A program made the translations under genes and the position numbers. This document shows positions 38,144 to 49,639 of a stretch of DNA of 64,000 nt, piece by piece; the first letter of the stretch is position 1, and the number at the start of each line of letters is the position of its first letter. The stretch is from Kappaphycus alvarezii (Eukaryota > Rhodophyta > Florideophyceae > Gigartinales > Solieriaceae). The DNA is taken from contig NADL03000512.1 of NCBI GenBank assembly GCA_002205965.3, positions 1,922,001-1,986,000 of the forward strand. Reading direction: 5' to 3'. The notes under the pieces are model-generated. The model saw only the letters and a program-made list of their open reading frames with translations, was not told the origin of the DNA and did not search any database.

Positions 38144-39184
38144 AGTTGACCTTGCTGTATCTCTGGCTCAGGAAAGCACTACCGAAAGTAGTCAGGCCAA
38201 CTCCGGTGCTAATGGCTCAGACCCGGACTACTCTCCATCCGAGGACTCCGAATCGAGTGAGGACGACAAAATCGTCTATGTGTCCATGGACATTGCTTCG
38301 GACGCCGATTACGCCAAATCATTGCACGAAAGCCTTTGCACGAATGCAATCTGTCACGAGCTGCTCGTCGAGAATGAAGCTTCTCATACAGTGAACCCAC
38401 CTATCAAGGATATCAGCGTGGCCGAACGCCTAGCTTTGTACTCTCCTACTCGCCGTAAGATGATGCGCAAGCAACGAGGCAACGTCAAGAAGACGCTATT
38501 CGAGATCGAGGACAAGAATGGTATACTCAAACCTATCAAACATACAATCTATAAGGACAATGAGTTTCTTGGTGTGTGTCCAGACATTGGCCTTTCTACC
38601 TTGTGCTCTGGACTCACTAATTATCGTGCATATTGCTACCAGACCAAGCCACCCTTTCACCTCCGTGCATCAAGAAACGTTCTCAAGTTCGGTGGTGTAC
38701 GACACAAATCGATGGGAATTGCCACCATCCTCGTCCCTATTAACGAATCTTCATTCTTCCAGTACGACACTGATGTGTTGAAGGTTGATGTACCTATGCT
38801 TTTTGTTCCCCTCAAATGACGAAAAATGGTCCATATGTGAACAATGTCACAAGTGATATCGTTCATCACTATGCTGGTTGGACTATCCCCCTCACTCACC
38901 TCAACGGACCATTGTTTATACAATGGTATCATGCCACCATGTTCACTGAGACGGAACTGCAGAAGCTAAATCGGCAGTTTTTCCATCCCTCAGCTGGAAG
39001 ACTCTACGGTCTGCTCAAGCGTGCTCGACCTGAGGAAATGTCATCTGGAATCCGCAAGGTCATCAACAAGATATCTGATGCCTGCAAGACATACTCAGAG
39101 CTGAAACGCCGACCACTACGGCTCATTATTTCCATGCCGGACGAGAACATAGTCTTCAACCTAGTGCTATACATCGACCTTTAA
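38046..39184 (+). pseudogene. Copia-2 zinc knuckle, protease-like region and pre-integrase
   Basis: Just upstream in frame lies CDFCKSIMHFWRQC, a perfect CX2CX4HX4C knuckle, shared with the end of gag. An acidic linker follows, then a protease-like segment: FLGVCPDIGLSTLCSGL stands where the family has a D-T-G-A site, so the catalytic site is degraded. PILVPINESS-type strands and a DVPMLF strand follow. After a frameshift near 38,815 a pre-integrase part reads FFHPSAGRLYGLLKRARPEE and ends CKTYSELKRR, where the second Cys of CxxC is lost. Confidence 0.7.
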
Positions 39185-39264
39185 AGGCAACAGATGTAGA
39201 ATCGCATCACTCCTCGAGTATCGGCGAAAAATGTCACAACTCCGTTCGGCGAACATACAGTAAG

Positions 39265-39720
39265 GTGAAGGCTCGCTTTCCCAGCTTGGCACCCGAACAT
39301 GCGCTCTCGTTTGCGGTCAAGGCTCACAACGACACGGCCAACGTTGACGGTCTGGTACCCTCACTCCCATTCTACGGCATCATGCCTCGCTTTAATGTTG
39401 GCATAGACCCTCTCCCGAGCCAAGATGCGCGCGTCCAAGCTATGAGTGAAGTTCGGCACGAGATGGAGAAGCTTATCAACGAATGTTGCATACAGACGGC
39501 GCTTAAGCGGCGCACGCCGGCTGCTGCCAATCTTACATACAAAAAAGGAGATAAAAGTCTTAGACTACCGCAAAAAGCACCAGGATAAGGTAGTCAACAC
39601 ATGGATTGGACATTTTCCAGTCATATCTCAGGAAGAAAAGATGATCACGGTAGATGACAAGGGTCGAAACGTAAGATGTAATGTTGATCAAATCAAACTA
39701 TACCCACTACCCATTGCTGC
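39265..39720 (+). pseudogene. Copia-2 integrase C-terminal part, core deleted
   Basis: The sequence resumes with HALSFAVKAHNDTANVDGLV and SLPFYGIMPRF, the tail after the DDE core in this lineage. The core, with its D, D and E residues, is missing between about 39,184 and 39,240. A 1 base shift in an A run near 39,552 separates YKKGDK from VLDYRKKHQDK. The WIGHFPVISQEEKMITVDDK part then leads into the linker to RT. Confidence 0.7.
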
Positions 39721-39769
39721 ATCTGAATACAATGCACAGACTGATAACATCTCCCCAGCAGGCGTACTA

Positions 39770-41400
39770 CTTGCTGAAACACTTTCCATCCTACCGACCT
39801 TTACGCACAGCATTTTCATCACAGAAGTTCTGGACCCTTCCGACAAACGTAAGAGCGATCCCAAGTTTACGGAAGCAAGACTCAAGGAACTTCGAGGATT
39901 AATCAACCGCGGCATATTCAAAGCTGTTCTCAAACATGAACTTCCGGACAAACCCAATGTGCTAAATTCTCGTTTCGTGCTTGCTATAAAGAACCCTGGA
40001 ACCGACGAGGAAATCTTCAAGGCTTACCTTGTTGCCCAAGGCCACAAGGATCAGGACAAGGATGTCATCATTAATGTTTTCACTACCCTTCACATGTACA
40101 GCGTATGACTCATGGCAAGTCTCGCAGTTATACATGGATTCAAAATCTGGTCACAGGATGTGACAAAAGCATACTCGCAAGCCACATACAAACTGCTGCG
40201 TGATGTATTTATAAAGCCAGCGAGGAAGTTCCACGGTCTGCTCGACTTCTCTTCTGATGCATTGCTGCAACTACTGCTTCCGCTGTATAGGACTACGGAT
40301 GTTTGACATTACTGGGACATTACTTTCAAGGAACACCGCAAGGCAGATATGGGAATGAAAGCAATAACCTCGGATTCAAGTTTGTTCTGCCATCACCATA
40401 ACAAGAGCGGCAAAAAAATAACTTCAAGGTTTATCCGGAGCCGTTGTTGATGACTTGCTGCAGTTTGGTGATGAATTGTTCAAAAAACTGACGTAAGCAA
40501 CCGAAAAAAAGTTTGAGTCTAAGCCAAGAACCTTTCATGATCTCACATTCGCAGGCATGTGCATTAGAAAAGTTGGAAATATGTTCAAGGCATCTCAACA
40601 CGACTATATAGACAATCTCAATCTACTACCAGCATAATGCACTTTGAAAGACTTTCGCTCAGTCAGAGACAAACTATCTTGGATATCTCACACAAGACCA
40701 GATATTTAGTTTCTTCTCTCTCAGATTGATCAAGTTACAAAGATTACATTCAAAAGAACACAGTTGATATCGTGAACAAGATAATAACCTACTTGCGGAC
40801 GACAAAGGATATGACTCTAGACTTTGTTCCCCTTGACAAGCAATCAATTCATATCGCTTTATACACTGATAGCTCCTTCTCTAACAATCTGAATCTTACT
40901 TCTCAGCTTGGATTCATTGTATTGATGGTAGATGATGCAGGGAACTGCAATGTGATACATTACAACTCATAAAATTCCAGGAGAGTTACAACATCGGTGC
41001 TAGGGGCTCAGCTGTATGCATTTGCTGAAGGTTTCGACTTCTCTTTTTCGGTCAAGTATGATCTAGAAGTAATTATGAAGAGACATGTCAAGATTCGAAT
41101 GTTTACGGATGGCAAGAGTCTTTTCGACACTATGGTTAAGATGAGCTGCACCGCTGAGAAGCGACTTATGAGTGACTTCACTGCTCTCCGCAGTGCTTAT
41201 CAGCGCAATGAGATTTCGGATATTGTCTAGATTCGTCCAGAACACAATCCGGCGGATGGACTAGCCAAACATGCAAAGTTCCCTGCCCTAGACAACTTGC
41301 TTACGACGAACAAGCTCAACCACGCAGTGGAACAGTGGATTATTAAGAAAGATATTCAACGTCTTGAGAAACGTGTGGACATGCCCAGCGACTTAAAGTA
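39770..41400 (+). pseudogene. Copia-2 reverse transcriptase and RNase H
   Basis: RVT_2 features are clear: LKELRGLINRGIFKAVLKHE, NVLNSRFVLAIKNPGT, YLVAQGHKDQDKDVI, a stop near 40,108, then GFKIWSQDVTKAYSQATY, where D is the first catalytic Asp. The second box (VDDLLQFGDE) is visible near 40,448, after a stop near 40,305. Later parts carry several stops. RNase H shows LYTDSSFSNNLNLTSQLGF, a stop near 40,972, FTDGKSLFDTMVK and IRPEHNPADGLAKHAK, ending at the stop near 41,400. Confidence 0.82.
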
Positions 41401-41407
41401 GGGGGAC
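41400..41407 (+). promoter_or_regulatory. Copia-2 polypurine tract and start of probable 3' LTR
   Basis: AGGGGGAC directly follows the RNase H stop, and TGTTCTAGCG begins at 41,408. This is the usual copia layout. The LTR end could not be fixed because no 5' copy is present for comparison. Confidence 0.5.
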
Positions 41408-42489
41408 TGTTCTAGCGTCAGGCAGTCGACTGGAAAGCTGTCGTAAGAATGCCCTAAATTAACCGGCCGTCGACGCAAGTTGCTCAACAGAGTTTCTGGA
41501 CAGTAGAGTATTTAGACCGCCCCACCACTTGCCAGTCGAAGGTAACTCAGGGGAGCAAAAGAAGGAACATCAGCTGCAATATACCGCTGCAGTCGTCATC
41601 GTCTGTGAGCGGTTAGCGGCTCCTCTCCGACTCCCAAGTCACGTTTTACTACAGTTTATTTGCATGTTTTTATTGCCGAATTTCTTTAATGCTGTACTTT
41701 CAGGATTATACTGTAATGCTACGTACAGTAGTTCTATTGGGAAAGTCATGAAAATTAGGCAACGTGATGTCATCTGCATTTCTGCACTTGTGTAATGCAG
41801 TAGCATAATAAAAAGTGGTACAGATGCCATAAAGTTTCTACAGTATGACGGATACACACTCGGATAAAATAAATGTACCTTTTTTTCAGAAAACCACGCT
41901 CATGTTGACAACAAAAAGGCGCGGCGGAAATTACGCAAAGGCACGATGTTCTGTACAATACTGTACAGTGTAGCACCGTATGCTGAGGACCTGCGCTTAG
42001 CCACGCTTGCGAAAAACAGTGGACTTTTCTCGGCGCTAGACACGCGCTCGAGGCTATGTACAGTACTGTACCGTACGGTACACCAAGTTGACTACGATAT
42101 GTACAGTACTGTACAGTACATTATAACAAAACCTTTCGAAAGGGCATAATTAGGTCGGTGTGATGAACATTTTATTTTCTCCCGACGAAGAGCCATCTAG
42201 GGCTCGCCGGCATGGAGCCGGTACTGTAAGCAAGGTCATTTACTGTAATGTTACCCATCAGTGAGGACTTATCCCGCGTAACGTATTAGCCTCGTGGATA
42301 TAACCGACCACATCTTCCATGCATTAAAATAACCCAAAAATCCCCGTCTAGGGCTATGTTGTGAACGCCGTAATCATTTACCCCAACTCCGGTTTTGTAC
42401 TGTACAAGCAACATGCACACTCAATCGTGCAGTAGTAGGTGTGGTGAACATTTATTTTTAAACTCCTGACTTATAAAAGCCGCCTCTCT
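41408..42489. other. Probable LTR remainder and palindrome-rich interval, no gene
   Basis: The first 200 or so bases may be Copia-2 LTR. From about 41,945 to 42,410 the palindromic word TACTGTAC and variants recur (41,958, 42,063, 42,110, 42,395). A copy of the terminal motif GTGTGGTGAACATT, found also at 55,153 and inverted at 55,800, lies at 42,439, with a variant at 42,160. No protein-coding frame is convincing. Confidence 0.5.
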
Positions 42490-42493
42490 CTAG

Positions 42494-45302
42494 TGTCCAA
42501 AGGACAAGCAAATGTACTCATATGAGTACAGTAATGTACTCATATGAGTACAAATGATTGTTCAAAATTACTTAGATTTTTTTAATTAAAATTATACACT
42601 GGCACGCTGAATCCTTGAAAACTAACTTCCCCTAACTACAAAAGAAGTAGTTTCATCCTAGTTCACAACAACCGCTGTGGCCTAATGGGCTTCAAGTAAA
42701 GAATGAACAAAGAAATCGTGAGTCCGACTCGCTGCGCTCCACAGGAGGGCAAAAACTTCCTTCAGGAAGGTCGACATTTCTGCGACAGCTGTTACCTCAG
42801 TTTGCCTCAGCGCGCCCACTTGAACATGAGCAGAGAGGTTAATTCACTGATCACTCATAAAGGGGAATAACGCCATAGGTACGTATGCTAATTCCGCAAG
42901 TCGAACGACGCCAATCAGAAATGTAGGCGGCTATAGTCAACGACTCAATTTTTTTTCATTTTTACTCATTCAGCCTACATAAAATGTAAGCGTAGACAAG
43001 TAAACATCACTATAGAGTAGTCTAAAGCATCTTCCAATTATGACAGAAGTGGACATGGCGTAAGTGATTTTGAAAGCAGTTACGTCCTGTCTCTGAATGG
43101 ATTATCCAAACCTCTTTGTTCAGTTTCAGGCACTCAGAGCAGAGAAATTTGGACTTCTTGTCAGATTTACAAATTTTGCATCTGCTTTGAAACGCTGCTT
43201 TCGTTGGGGCCCCGTTGGCTCCTTTGCGCCTTTTCACTGTGGGCAACAGGTGGATTCCAGTACCGCAGACCAATGAGGGAATAGAATCATCTGGAACTTC
43301 AATGTCAGATCTGCGGAGACCAATAGCATCAAATGAATTGTCAATGAATTGCTCTGCAAGTTTTGCATAAAAATCTTTTTGGGACATGCAATTTCTTGCA
43401 CCCATCAAACCCTTGTATAGCAGCCTTGAGTCAACGATGCAAATTGCAAGCGAAGATGTATTAACCCTCAGTGACCAATTATTGACTTCGAATTTCTTCT
43501 CCAATCCAAAGTCATCCTGTCTGCATCTGTTATGCCTGTCAATCGGGAGCACGTTTGATAATATGTGCTGACAACCGCTGGAACTGAAATTTACATTTCA
43601 ACAAGCACCGTTTCATTACCAGAAGATCTCCAACGAGATCTTCTGATAGGCTCTGACGGAAGTGTTGTACCGGAAGTACTGACAAAGTATCTTCTGTCTC
43701 TATCCATCCACAGAACGACCATCATAGAAGGGTGGCTTTCCGTCCTGGGACTTACCATACAGATATGATGTCCGCGCCTGAAGAGTTTCAGCCCTGGCAA
43801 AAATGACATAGAAAACTGCCTTGTCGCATTCTTGACGACACCTGTAAACCTCAGTCCATATTCGAAAAGCGCATTTGCTGTGGCCACAGAAGCAAATGCA
43901 GAGTCTGCACAGACAAGTCGATTTGAATGAAACCAAGGCTCTGTAAGGCGAAGAACAATAGCAGTAACATGAGGGAAATCTGACTCGTAACGCCGACTAC
44001 TGCTGTCAGATGCTGACAAAACAATCTCAAAATTCAATACAATTCCACTGACACCGCAGCATGCAGTCTTGATCTCACATCCATTTTCAGGCTTACGGTC
44101 CATGGCGACATAGTGCGGTAGTCCCTCTGACATCCAGTCACCCCCCATTCCGTACCAGCGCGACATGCTTTCATCCACGCAAATATTCTCCGATGGCGAA
44201 AAACTTGACCTCCTATGCCGTTTTATGGCATCCACGAATCCGCTGACCAAAGACCATCTTCTGTCAGTGCTTTCAGTTTCAGTGTAGCGGCTGAATGTAA
44301 TACATGAGACCAGTGCTTCGAAACGGTTCCTCGAAATTATTTTTCCAAAAGCCGCCAATGGAATGTATTTGGATGCAGACTGCGTACTCCAAAGTGACCT
44401 TCTGCTTGTAAACTCGAATCTGCATAGCAATATGAGAATTCCAAAAAAACTTTAGAATTTCACCAGCTGATGTACGCATGTGCCCACCATTAGCGAGTTT
44501 TTGGTTTGTAAGTTCGGTAATTTTAGAAGGGTGTTCGACGGGAAACATGCAAAGGAAAAAATCATACGGGGTCTTCTCATACTCGGTATGACCTTGTATG
44601 TACGTGTTCCTTGCTGGACCAATTACCTTCCATGGCCGACATGCCTTTGATCCATTCAACGGTAATAATACCTCCTGATTGGTCCAAATTTTTCCATGCA
44701 CTTCTTCGCAAACCCCTCCTACTCCGGCCATCCCATTGGCTTCTTCTCGAGGATCTTCAACAGAAGGTTGACGATTCGGTAGGTCGACCTCAGCAGCAGT
44801 TGTCTCCATTTCATTGGGCGTTGCTTCGTCACCTTCAGATGCTTCTTCTGGCTTGATGTTGACGAGTTTCAAGCTGACGCGCTTTGTCCTGTCCTGAATG
44901 GACCAGTCTGCGGTGACCGAAGTCTGACGTCTTCCGGTAGATGTGTCAACTTCGATGTTGACCACGGTTCCGTTGACGCGCTTACTTCTCCAAAGGGAAC
45001 CGAATAGTCGCTTACACTCAGCCGCTGACGTGACAAGGGTTGCGCGAGTGTTAACAAGGTTTCCGGGCTGTTGACGGGGGTCATTTGGATTCGTCATTTT
45101 TGGTTAAATTTTGCGATGTTGACAAACTTGTTGTGTGTTCGAATGAACTGTTGAGGAGTAAACTCCGAAGTTTTGCACGGTTGACTGCCTAAGGGTGCTA
45201 TTAGATATGGTGAAAAGCTAATGGTGTCATTCTGTAAGTTTTTTATATAAAATCTAGCCGTTAGAAATATGGACTCATATGAGTACAATTGTCCTCTGGA
45301 CA
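42494..45302 (-). mobile_element. piggyBac-like DNA transposon with CTAG target duplications
   Basis: The element is 2,809 bases with near-perfect terminal inverted repeats (TGTCCAAAGGACAA left, TGTCCAGAGGACAA as reverse complement of the right end, 13 of 14). Both sides are flanked by CTAG (42,490-42,493 and 45,303-45,306). Behind each TIR lies an 18 base palindrome centred on CATATG: two copies on the left (42,513-42,530 and 42,535-42,552), one on the right (45,270-45,287, one mismatch). It encodes one piggyBac-type transposase on the minus strand. Classic piggyBac uses TTAA, so CTAG is unusual. Confidence 0.88.
43022..45097 (-). pseudogene. piggyBac-type DDE transposase, frameshifted
   Basis: The N-terminal frame (45,097 to about 44,445) is acidic and ends in the DDE_Tnp_1_7 start (KTPYDFFLCMFPVEHPSKIT). 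At an A7 run (44,443-44,449, plus strand) the frame must shift to reach GILILLCRFEFTSRRSLW and ISRNRFEALVSCITFS. The catalytic Asp positions are in ICVDESMSRWYG, VCADSAFASV and VLWMDRDRRYFVST. A stop at 43,591 and another shift precede the C-terminal part (LPIDRHNRCRQDDFGLEKKF) and a Cys-rich end (CKICKS...CSECLK...HLRHVHFCH), as in piggyBac RING-like fingers. All three catalytic Asp survive, so inactivation is recent or partly a sequencing matter. Confidence 0.88.
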
Positions 45303-45306
45303 CTAG

Positions 45307-45660
45307 TAGGCTAAACAACGTAAGATCGAGGGCCACCCGCGAAATGGGCGGTGCCGCTGCGATCGCTCACCGCAACGAGGTGACTGACCTGGAGCGAAAA
45401 CTTTCGCGGCGTCTGCCACCGCCCTTCGAGTTCCAACCGCTGGCGTTTGATTCTCTGGGTCACCTTCTCCTGCCACCTTACTCTTCATAGAGGGTCTTCT
45501 GCCGCGCATCGCGGAGAAGTTCAGCACCCCTGTCGGAGTGATCCGCACGCGCGTGTTGAGCCGCATCAGTTGCACTATCTGGTCGTCAGTTGCGCAAGCT
45601 ATTTCTTCGCGCATGTCGCTGCACGTGGACGACGTGGATAATCCTGTTAGCTCTTAGCTA
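45307..45660 (+). pseudogene. 3' fragment of the non-LTR A/B family, copy 1
   Basis: The frame gives GGAAAIAHRNEVTDLERKLS, then FEFQPLAFDSLG. After a shift near 45,465 it gives FIEGLLPRIAEKFST, IRTRVLSRISCTIWSS and LHVDDVDNPVSS before a stop. This is the nuclease-like C-terminal end of elements A and B (compare FRPLAFDSPGAPSP in A). Only the last 350 bases are present. It starts right at the CTAG flank of the piggyBac element. Confidence 0.8.
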
Positions 45661-45924
45661 TACTGTGTAGTCGGATCCTGCAGCGGACACCTGTTATACT
45701 GTACTAATGCCATAAAGTATTACCTATGTTGTCAGCGGTAATCTTGCACGTGAATACTGTAATGCATGCGGAGAATCTTGTTTAGTTGGACTTGGGTGTG
45801 TACAGTATCATAAGGGCCCTCTTAGGCCTGTGGCCCGGGATGGAGTATACGGTACAATATCAGCCCGCTGCCATTATCTTAATCTAACATTATCCTCGCA
45901 CAACTCCCCCGTGACACTAAGGCT

Positions 45925-46395
45925 GGCTTACCAGACCCACCTATCGCATGCGACGTCGCCGTTGCGTCACCGTTCAAGCAGACCTCAATCACCAAAGCCA
46001 CGCAAGTCGCCGGTGGGGCTGCCGCCCTCACTCTCCAACGCAAGGTCCAGGACCTACAGCACAAGCTGTCAAGGCGCCTGGTCCCCCCCTTCTTGCCCTC
46101 CCGCGACACAATTCCGATTCCAGCCTCTGGTTTTCGACTCCCTCGGTGCCCCTTCTCCGGATACCGCATTCTTCATCGAAGTGTTTGCACCACGTGTAGC
46201 CAGGAAATGCCACACCTCGGACGCTACGATTCGCACACGCATCTACCAGCGTATCAGTTGCACTTTGTGGTCGTCGGTGGCTATGGCCATCATATCGCGG
46301 GCCCCACTGCACGTGTCCGATGTGGTCCATCCAGTTAGCTCTTAACTGAATAGTCGGTCAGTCGGTGTACACTCAAGATAAGTAATGAGTAAAGA
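45925..46395 (+). pseudogene. 3' fragment of the non-LTR A/B family, copy 2, with 3' UTR
   Basis: The coding part reads KQTSITKATQVAGGAAALTL, LQHKLSRRLVPP, FRFQPLVFDSLGAPSP, FIEVFAPRVARKCHTSD and then SCTLWSSVAMAIISRAPLHV, with shifts between. The 3' UTR follows (GCTCTTAACTGAATAGTCGG) and ends AAGTAATGAGTAAAGAT. This matches element B almost base for base, so the two are close relatives. A LINE follows tail-to-tail on the minus strand. Confidence 0.82.
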
Positions 46396-46833
46396 TTTTC
46401 TCTTTCTTGGGGTTAGATATAGTAGGCAGATGCAATGTAATGGCCGCTAACGATGAGAATATAGTACAATGATGGCGTCCCGTAGTTGTTTGAGTTGGTT
46501 ACCGGTGAGGGCGTTGTCCGGAGGAGTTCCATGGTCCTGGTAGCGGTTCTGTGGGGCGTTGTCGCAGACACTGGGTGATGTGGGAACCAGTGTAGGAACC
46601 AGCGTAAGGAGAGGCGACGAGTGTGCCCCTTGAGGATGGGAGAGGTGAGAAAGGATGGGAATGTTCCGACTTGTGTTGTGGCGGGTGACTGTCGGGGTGA
46701 GAAGAGACGTTTACGGCGGCATGGGGGGCTGCTACGGGTATTCCAGACGGAGATGTAGAGGTGGGATGAGTGCGCCTGGGATGGGGAGGTGAGGGTTTTG
46801 TGGAGTACCGAGTTGGCTCCATAGGTTGTGATG

Positions 46834-48078
46834 TTATGTATTGTGCGGGACGCCGTGGTCTTCTGGTTGCCTTTGCTTGTCTTGTTGGTAGCTTAAAGGG
46901 TGGAGAGGAAGTTTGAGGCTTGTCGTTGGAGGAGGCTGGTGAGGCCGAGAATTGGAGGATGGCTCGTAGGCGGGATAGGTGGGTGGTGTTGAAAATGTAC
47001 CTCTCGTGCGGAGGTAGGATGCGAAGAGGTGCCACTGGATGCAGAGGTCGGCGCGATGGAGCTCGTCGAGGTCGCGCAGCAGGATAGCTCCGTACAGGTA
47101 CGTGCTGCGTGTGAAGGTGTGGAGGAGGTGGCCAGGACGGGCAGGGGTCATGTCAGTGGTGAGGGGCGTTGTGTGTAACAGGGACCGGGTGCCTTGTAGG
47201 GTACGTTGTGCCCTGATGATGGTCGCGTCGGGGTGTATCCCCTGGGGGATGATTGTCATCCCTAGGTAAAGGGCCTTGTCGGAGAGAGGGATCGCCGTGG
47301 ATTGGATTGTGAGTGGTAGTGCTGTCTGGGCCGGGGGTTGGGAGATTATTATGCACTTGTGGGGTGCCCAGTTCATATGTTTGGCCGATGCCCACCGTTG
47401 ACATTCATCGAGGAGAGTCTGGAGGAGGGAAGAGTCGTGTGAGTGGAGGAGGATGTTGTCTGCGAATAGTTTGCATGGAGGAGGGAGGGAGAGGGAGGTC
47501 GTGATGGCCGTCAGGGCCTCGGGAAGACCATTGATAAAGATATTGAAAAGGAGTGGCGAGAGAGGGGAACCTTGGGTAAGACCGAGGCGGATTTCCGTGG
47601 TAGAGGTACAGTCTTCTCTTGTCCGGACCGTGAGGGGCAGGAGGCATGCTCTTATCATGGCTGTTTCTGTGTGGGGGAGCATGCGTCCGCAGTCGTGCAA
47701 GAGCAGTTGACGGTTGACGCTGTCATAGGCCTTGAGCATATCCAGGGCAGCGAGCCAGCGGTCCCCTTGTCTTATGGCTGCTTCCGTGGCTATAAGAGCG
47801 TGGATGGGGCCTATTCTTCTTTGGAAGCCGAATTGCATTGGGTGGGGGTCTGTGAGGTCTGCTAGGAAAGAGGCGAGACCTCCTTCGATGGCTTTCCGGC
47901 AGTGCGATACGAGGCAAATTGGGCGGTAATTCGCTGGAGTTTGTTGGTCCCCGCGTTTGTAGACCGGTATCAGGGTGCCTGTGGCCCAGTTCGGGAGGGG
48001 AAAAGGTTTGGGTGGTTTACTCTTGGAAGATATATCCGATCTATCCCATGGTTTTCCAGACAACCACAATCGACTCAA
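46834..48078 (-). pseudogene. LINE reverse transcriptase, catalytic Asp changed
   Basis: A long open frame with non-LTR RT motifs in order: TGTLIPVYKRGDQQTPANYR, MQFGFQRRIGPIHALIATEA, the first catalytic Asp in LDMLKAYDSVNRQLLL, GLTQGSPLSPLLFNIFINGL and then LFADNILLHSHD. The usual FADD is FADN, which should abolish polymerase activity. The C-terminal part after the thumb is Pro/Thr-rich. The upstream 250 bases still show RT-like sequence in other frames (near 48,250-48,050). A tail continues in another frame to about 46,499. Confidence 0.85.
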
Positions 48079-48855
48079 AAAGGGTATACCGACACAGTAA
48101 TGGGGAAGGAACTACGCTCCCTAAAAAGCTACCTTCAGGCCAGCCATCAAGCAGGCCGCATTGGACATTCGGGAGATGGTGGAGTGTTTGGCCTATTGTC
48201 GTCCACCATGTGTACAGCAGAGTGGCGAAGAGAACGGGCTCGGTCTTCGTCATCTCAATGTGTATCCCATCATTGCCTACTGCTTTACCCCGTGGGGCGG
48301 TGCAAATGTAGTTGAGGATATGTTTTTCAAGCGCCGGTGGGGGGTGAAGCTCTGTATTTGTATCGGGGGTTGTTCCTGATTATGGGCCGTGCCCATGTAG
48401 ATAGTGAAGACCCGTGGGGAGAGCTGGCGTCCGTTGCGTTGTTGGTCCGCTTTTCTCCTGGCGGTCTGCCGTCGATCAGTTGCTACTGCACTTGTAAATT
48501 GTTCGTTGGGGAGGTCTGCGAGGCGGAGTAGGGTTCACTTTTGGAACCATCGTTTCTCTCTTCGGACTTTTTGTCGGACGACGGCCTGGAATCTTTTGAA
48601 CTTGAGGTAATCCGCATATATTCCAGTACGCTTTGCTTTCTTTTAAGCCTTGTTACGTTTGGCCGCCAGCGCGTCCAATGAGTGGGTCCAGAACGGTTTG
48701 AATCGGCGCGGTCGGCGGTTTGCGATCTCTTGCCATGGTTCGGTGATGGCTCGTGTGACACGATCGTATATGGCAGGGGCGGTTATCGCAGTGCAGTTGG
48801 AGAGCGCGTCTGTAAGTGGTGGCAGGGAGCTTTTGTAGGTTTCCGCTGCTTCCTG

Positions 48856-49605
48856 CTAGTTCGTCGGGCTGGTGAGCATTGATTTCGTTATCCTCCTGGG
48901 GGTCGTCTTAGTGTTGGTCAGGAGGGTGTGGGTGGACGTCGCTATTACAGGGTGGTGATCTGAGCAGCTGGTCCAGCTGTCTGTGCGGATGGTGCAGTGT
49001 AGGTGGTCGGAGGAAATGAAGATGCCTGGGTTGCTTGAGACTAGTGCCCTTCGTAGATGGAATGAGGGTTGGGTAGACGCGAATATCTTGAATCGTGTGT
49101 CCTGGGCTGCTCTCACAAGTGAGCGTCCCCTTGGGTAGGCTATTGAGTACCAGAGGGAGGATCGAGCGTTCAGATCTCCTGCTAGGATTGCATGCGGTGG
49201 GGAATGGCGGAGGAAGTCGTTGAGTAATGCCCGAACGATTGTGCTGGGAATTTCGGGCTCACGTAGGCTCCAGAGACGTTGGCGGATGGATTCAGTTTGA
49301 GTGTGGGGATTTGTAGGATTGAATTGGTAGGTGAATGGTAGGTGTTGCTGACATGGTGAGTGATAGCGCGGAGCCCAGGTCTTACCGCGATTGCAACGCC
49401 GCCACTGGAGGGAGCGTTTATGGTAGTGCGGCGTGGGGGATCTACGAGACGGGTGCCTGAGGCCAGACTCGGCACAATAGAGGCGCTGGGTCGGTACGGG
49501 TCTCCGTGACGATTAGGAAGTCTGGATTGGTAGTGGCGAGGAGAGTGTGAATTGATAGTGGGTAGGTTGCGAGGCCGCAGGTATTCCATTGGGCTACCCT
49601 AATTT
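48856..49605 (-). pseudogene. LINE apurinic-type endonuclease, frameshifted
   Basis: It opens with VAQWNTCGLATYPL and NPDFLIVTETRTD, the start of APE-type LINE endonucleases (N and E positions). After a stop near 49,446, SSGGVAIAVRPGLRAITHHV follows in a second frame. The closing motif CSDHHPVIATSTH (S-D-H) appears in a third, near 48,940. The endonuclease would nick the target for priming. At least two frameshifts and several stops inactivate it. Confidence 0.75.
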
Positions 49606-49639
49606 GTCATTTTGGGGGCCAACGAGTCCATTGGGGGGG

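Larger units (their letters stand above)
36972..41407 (+). mobile_element. Ty1/copia-like retrotransposon Copia-2, decayed
   Basis: Gag, a zinc knuckle, an aspartic-protease-like part, pre-integrase, an integrase remnant, a Copia-type RT (RVT_2) and RNase H lie in copia order. A purine tract and probable LTR start follow at 41,400. It differs strongly from Copia-1 and belongs to another lineage. Its gag is split by an insertion, the integrase core is deleted and RT has stops. No 5' LTR was found, so the left end is the gag start only. Confidence 0.82.
46400..49610 (-). mobile_element. LINE-type non-LTR retrotransposon with APE endonuclease, decayed
   Basis: On the minus strand an apurinic endonuclease-like domain (49,605-48,850) is followed by RT (48,320-46,834) and a C-terminal tail (to about 46,499). 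The order EN-RT and the APE motifs set it apart from the zinc-finger/nuclease family that surrounds it. No separate ORF1 is seen; the sequence upstream of 49,610 belongs to the other family. Exact ends are uncertain. Confidence 0.78.

Noticed and set aside
42672..42745. tRNA-like stretch with TGGCCTAATGG and GAGTCCGACTC
   Set aside because: A- and B-box words lie at a tRNA-like distance, but the acceptor, D and T stems do not pair, so I do not call a tRNA.
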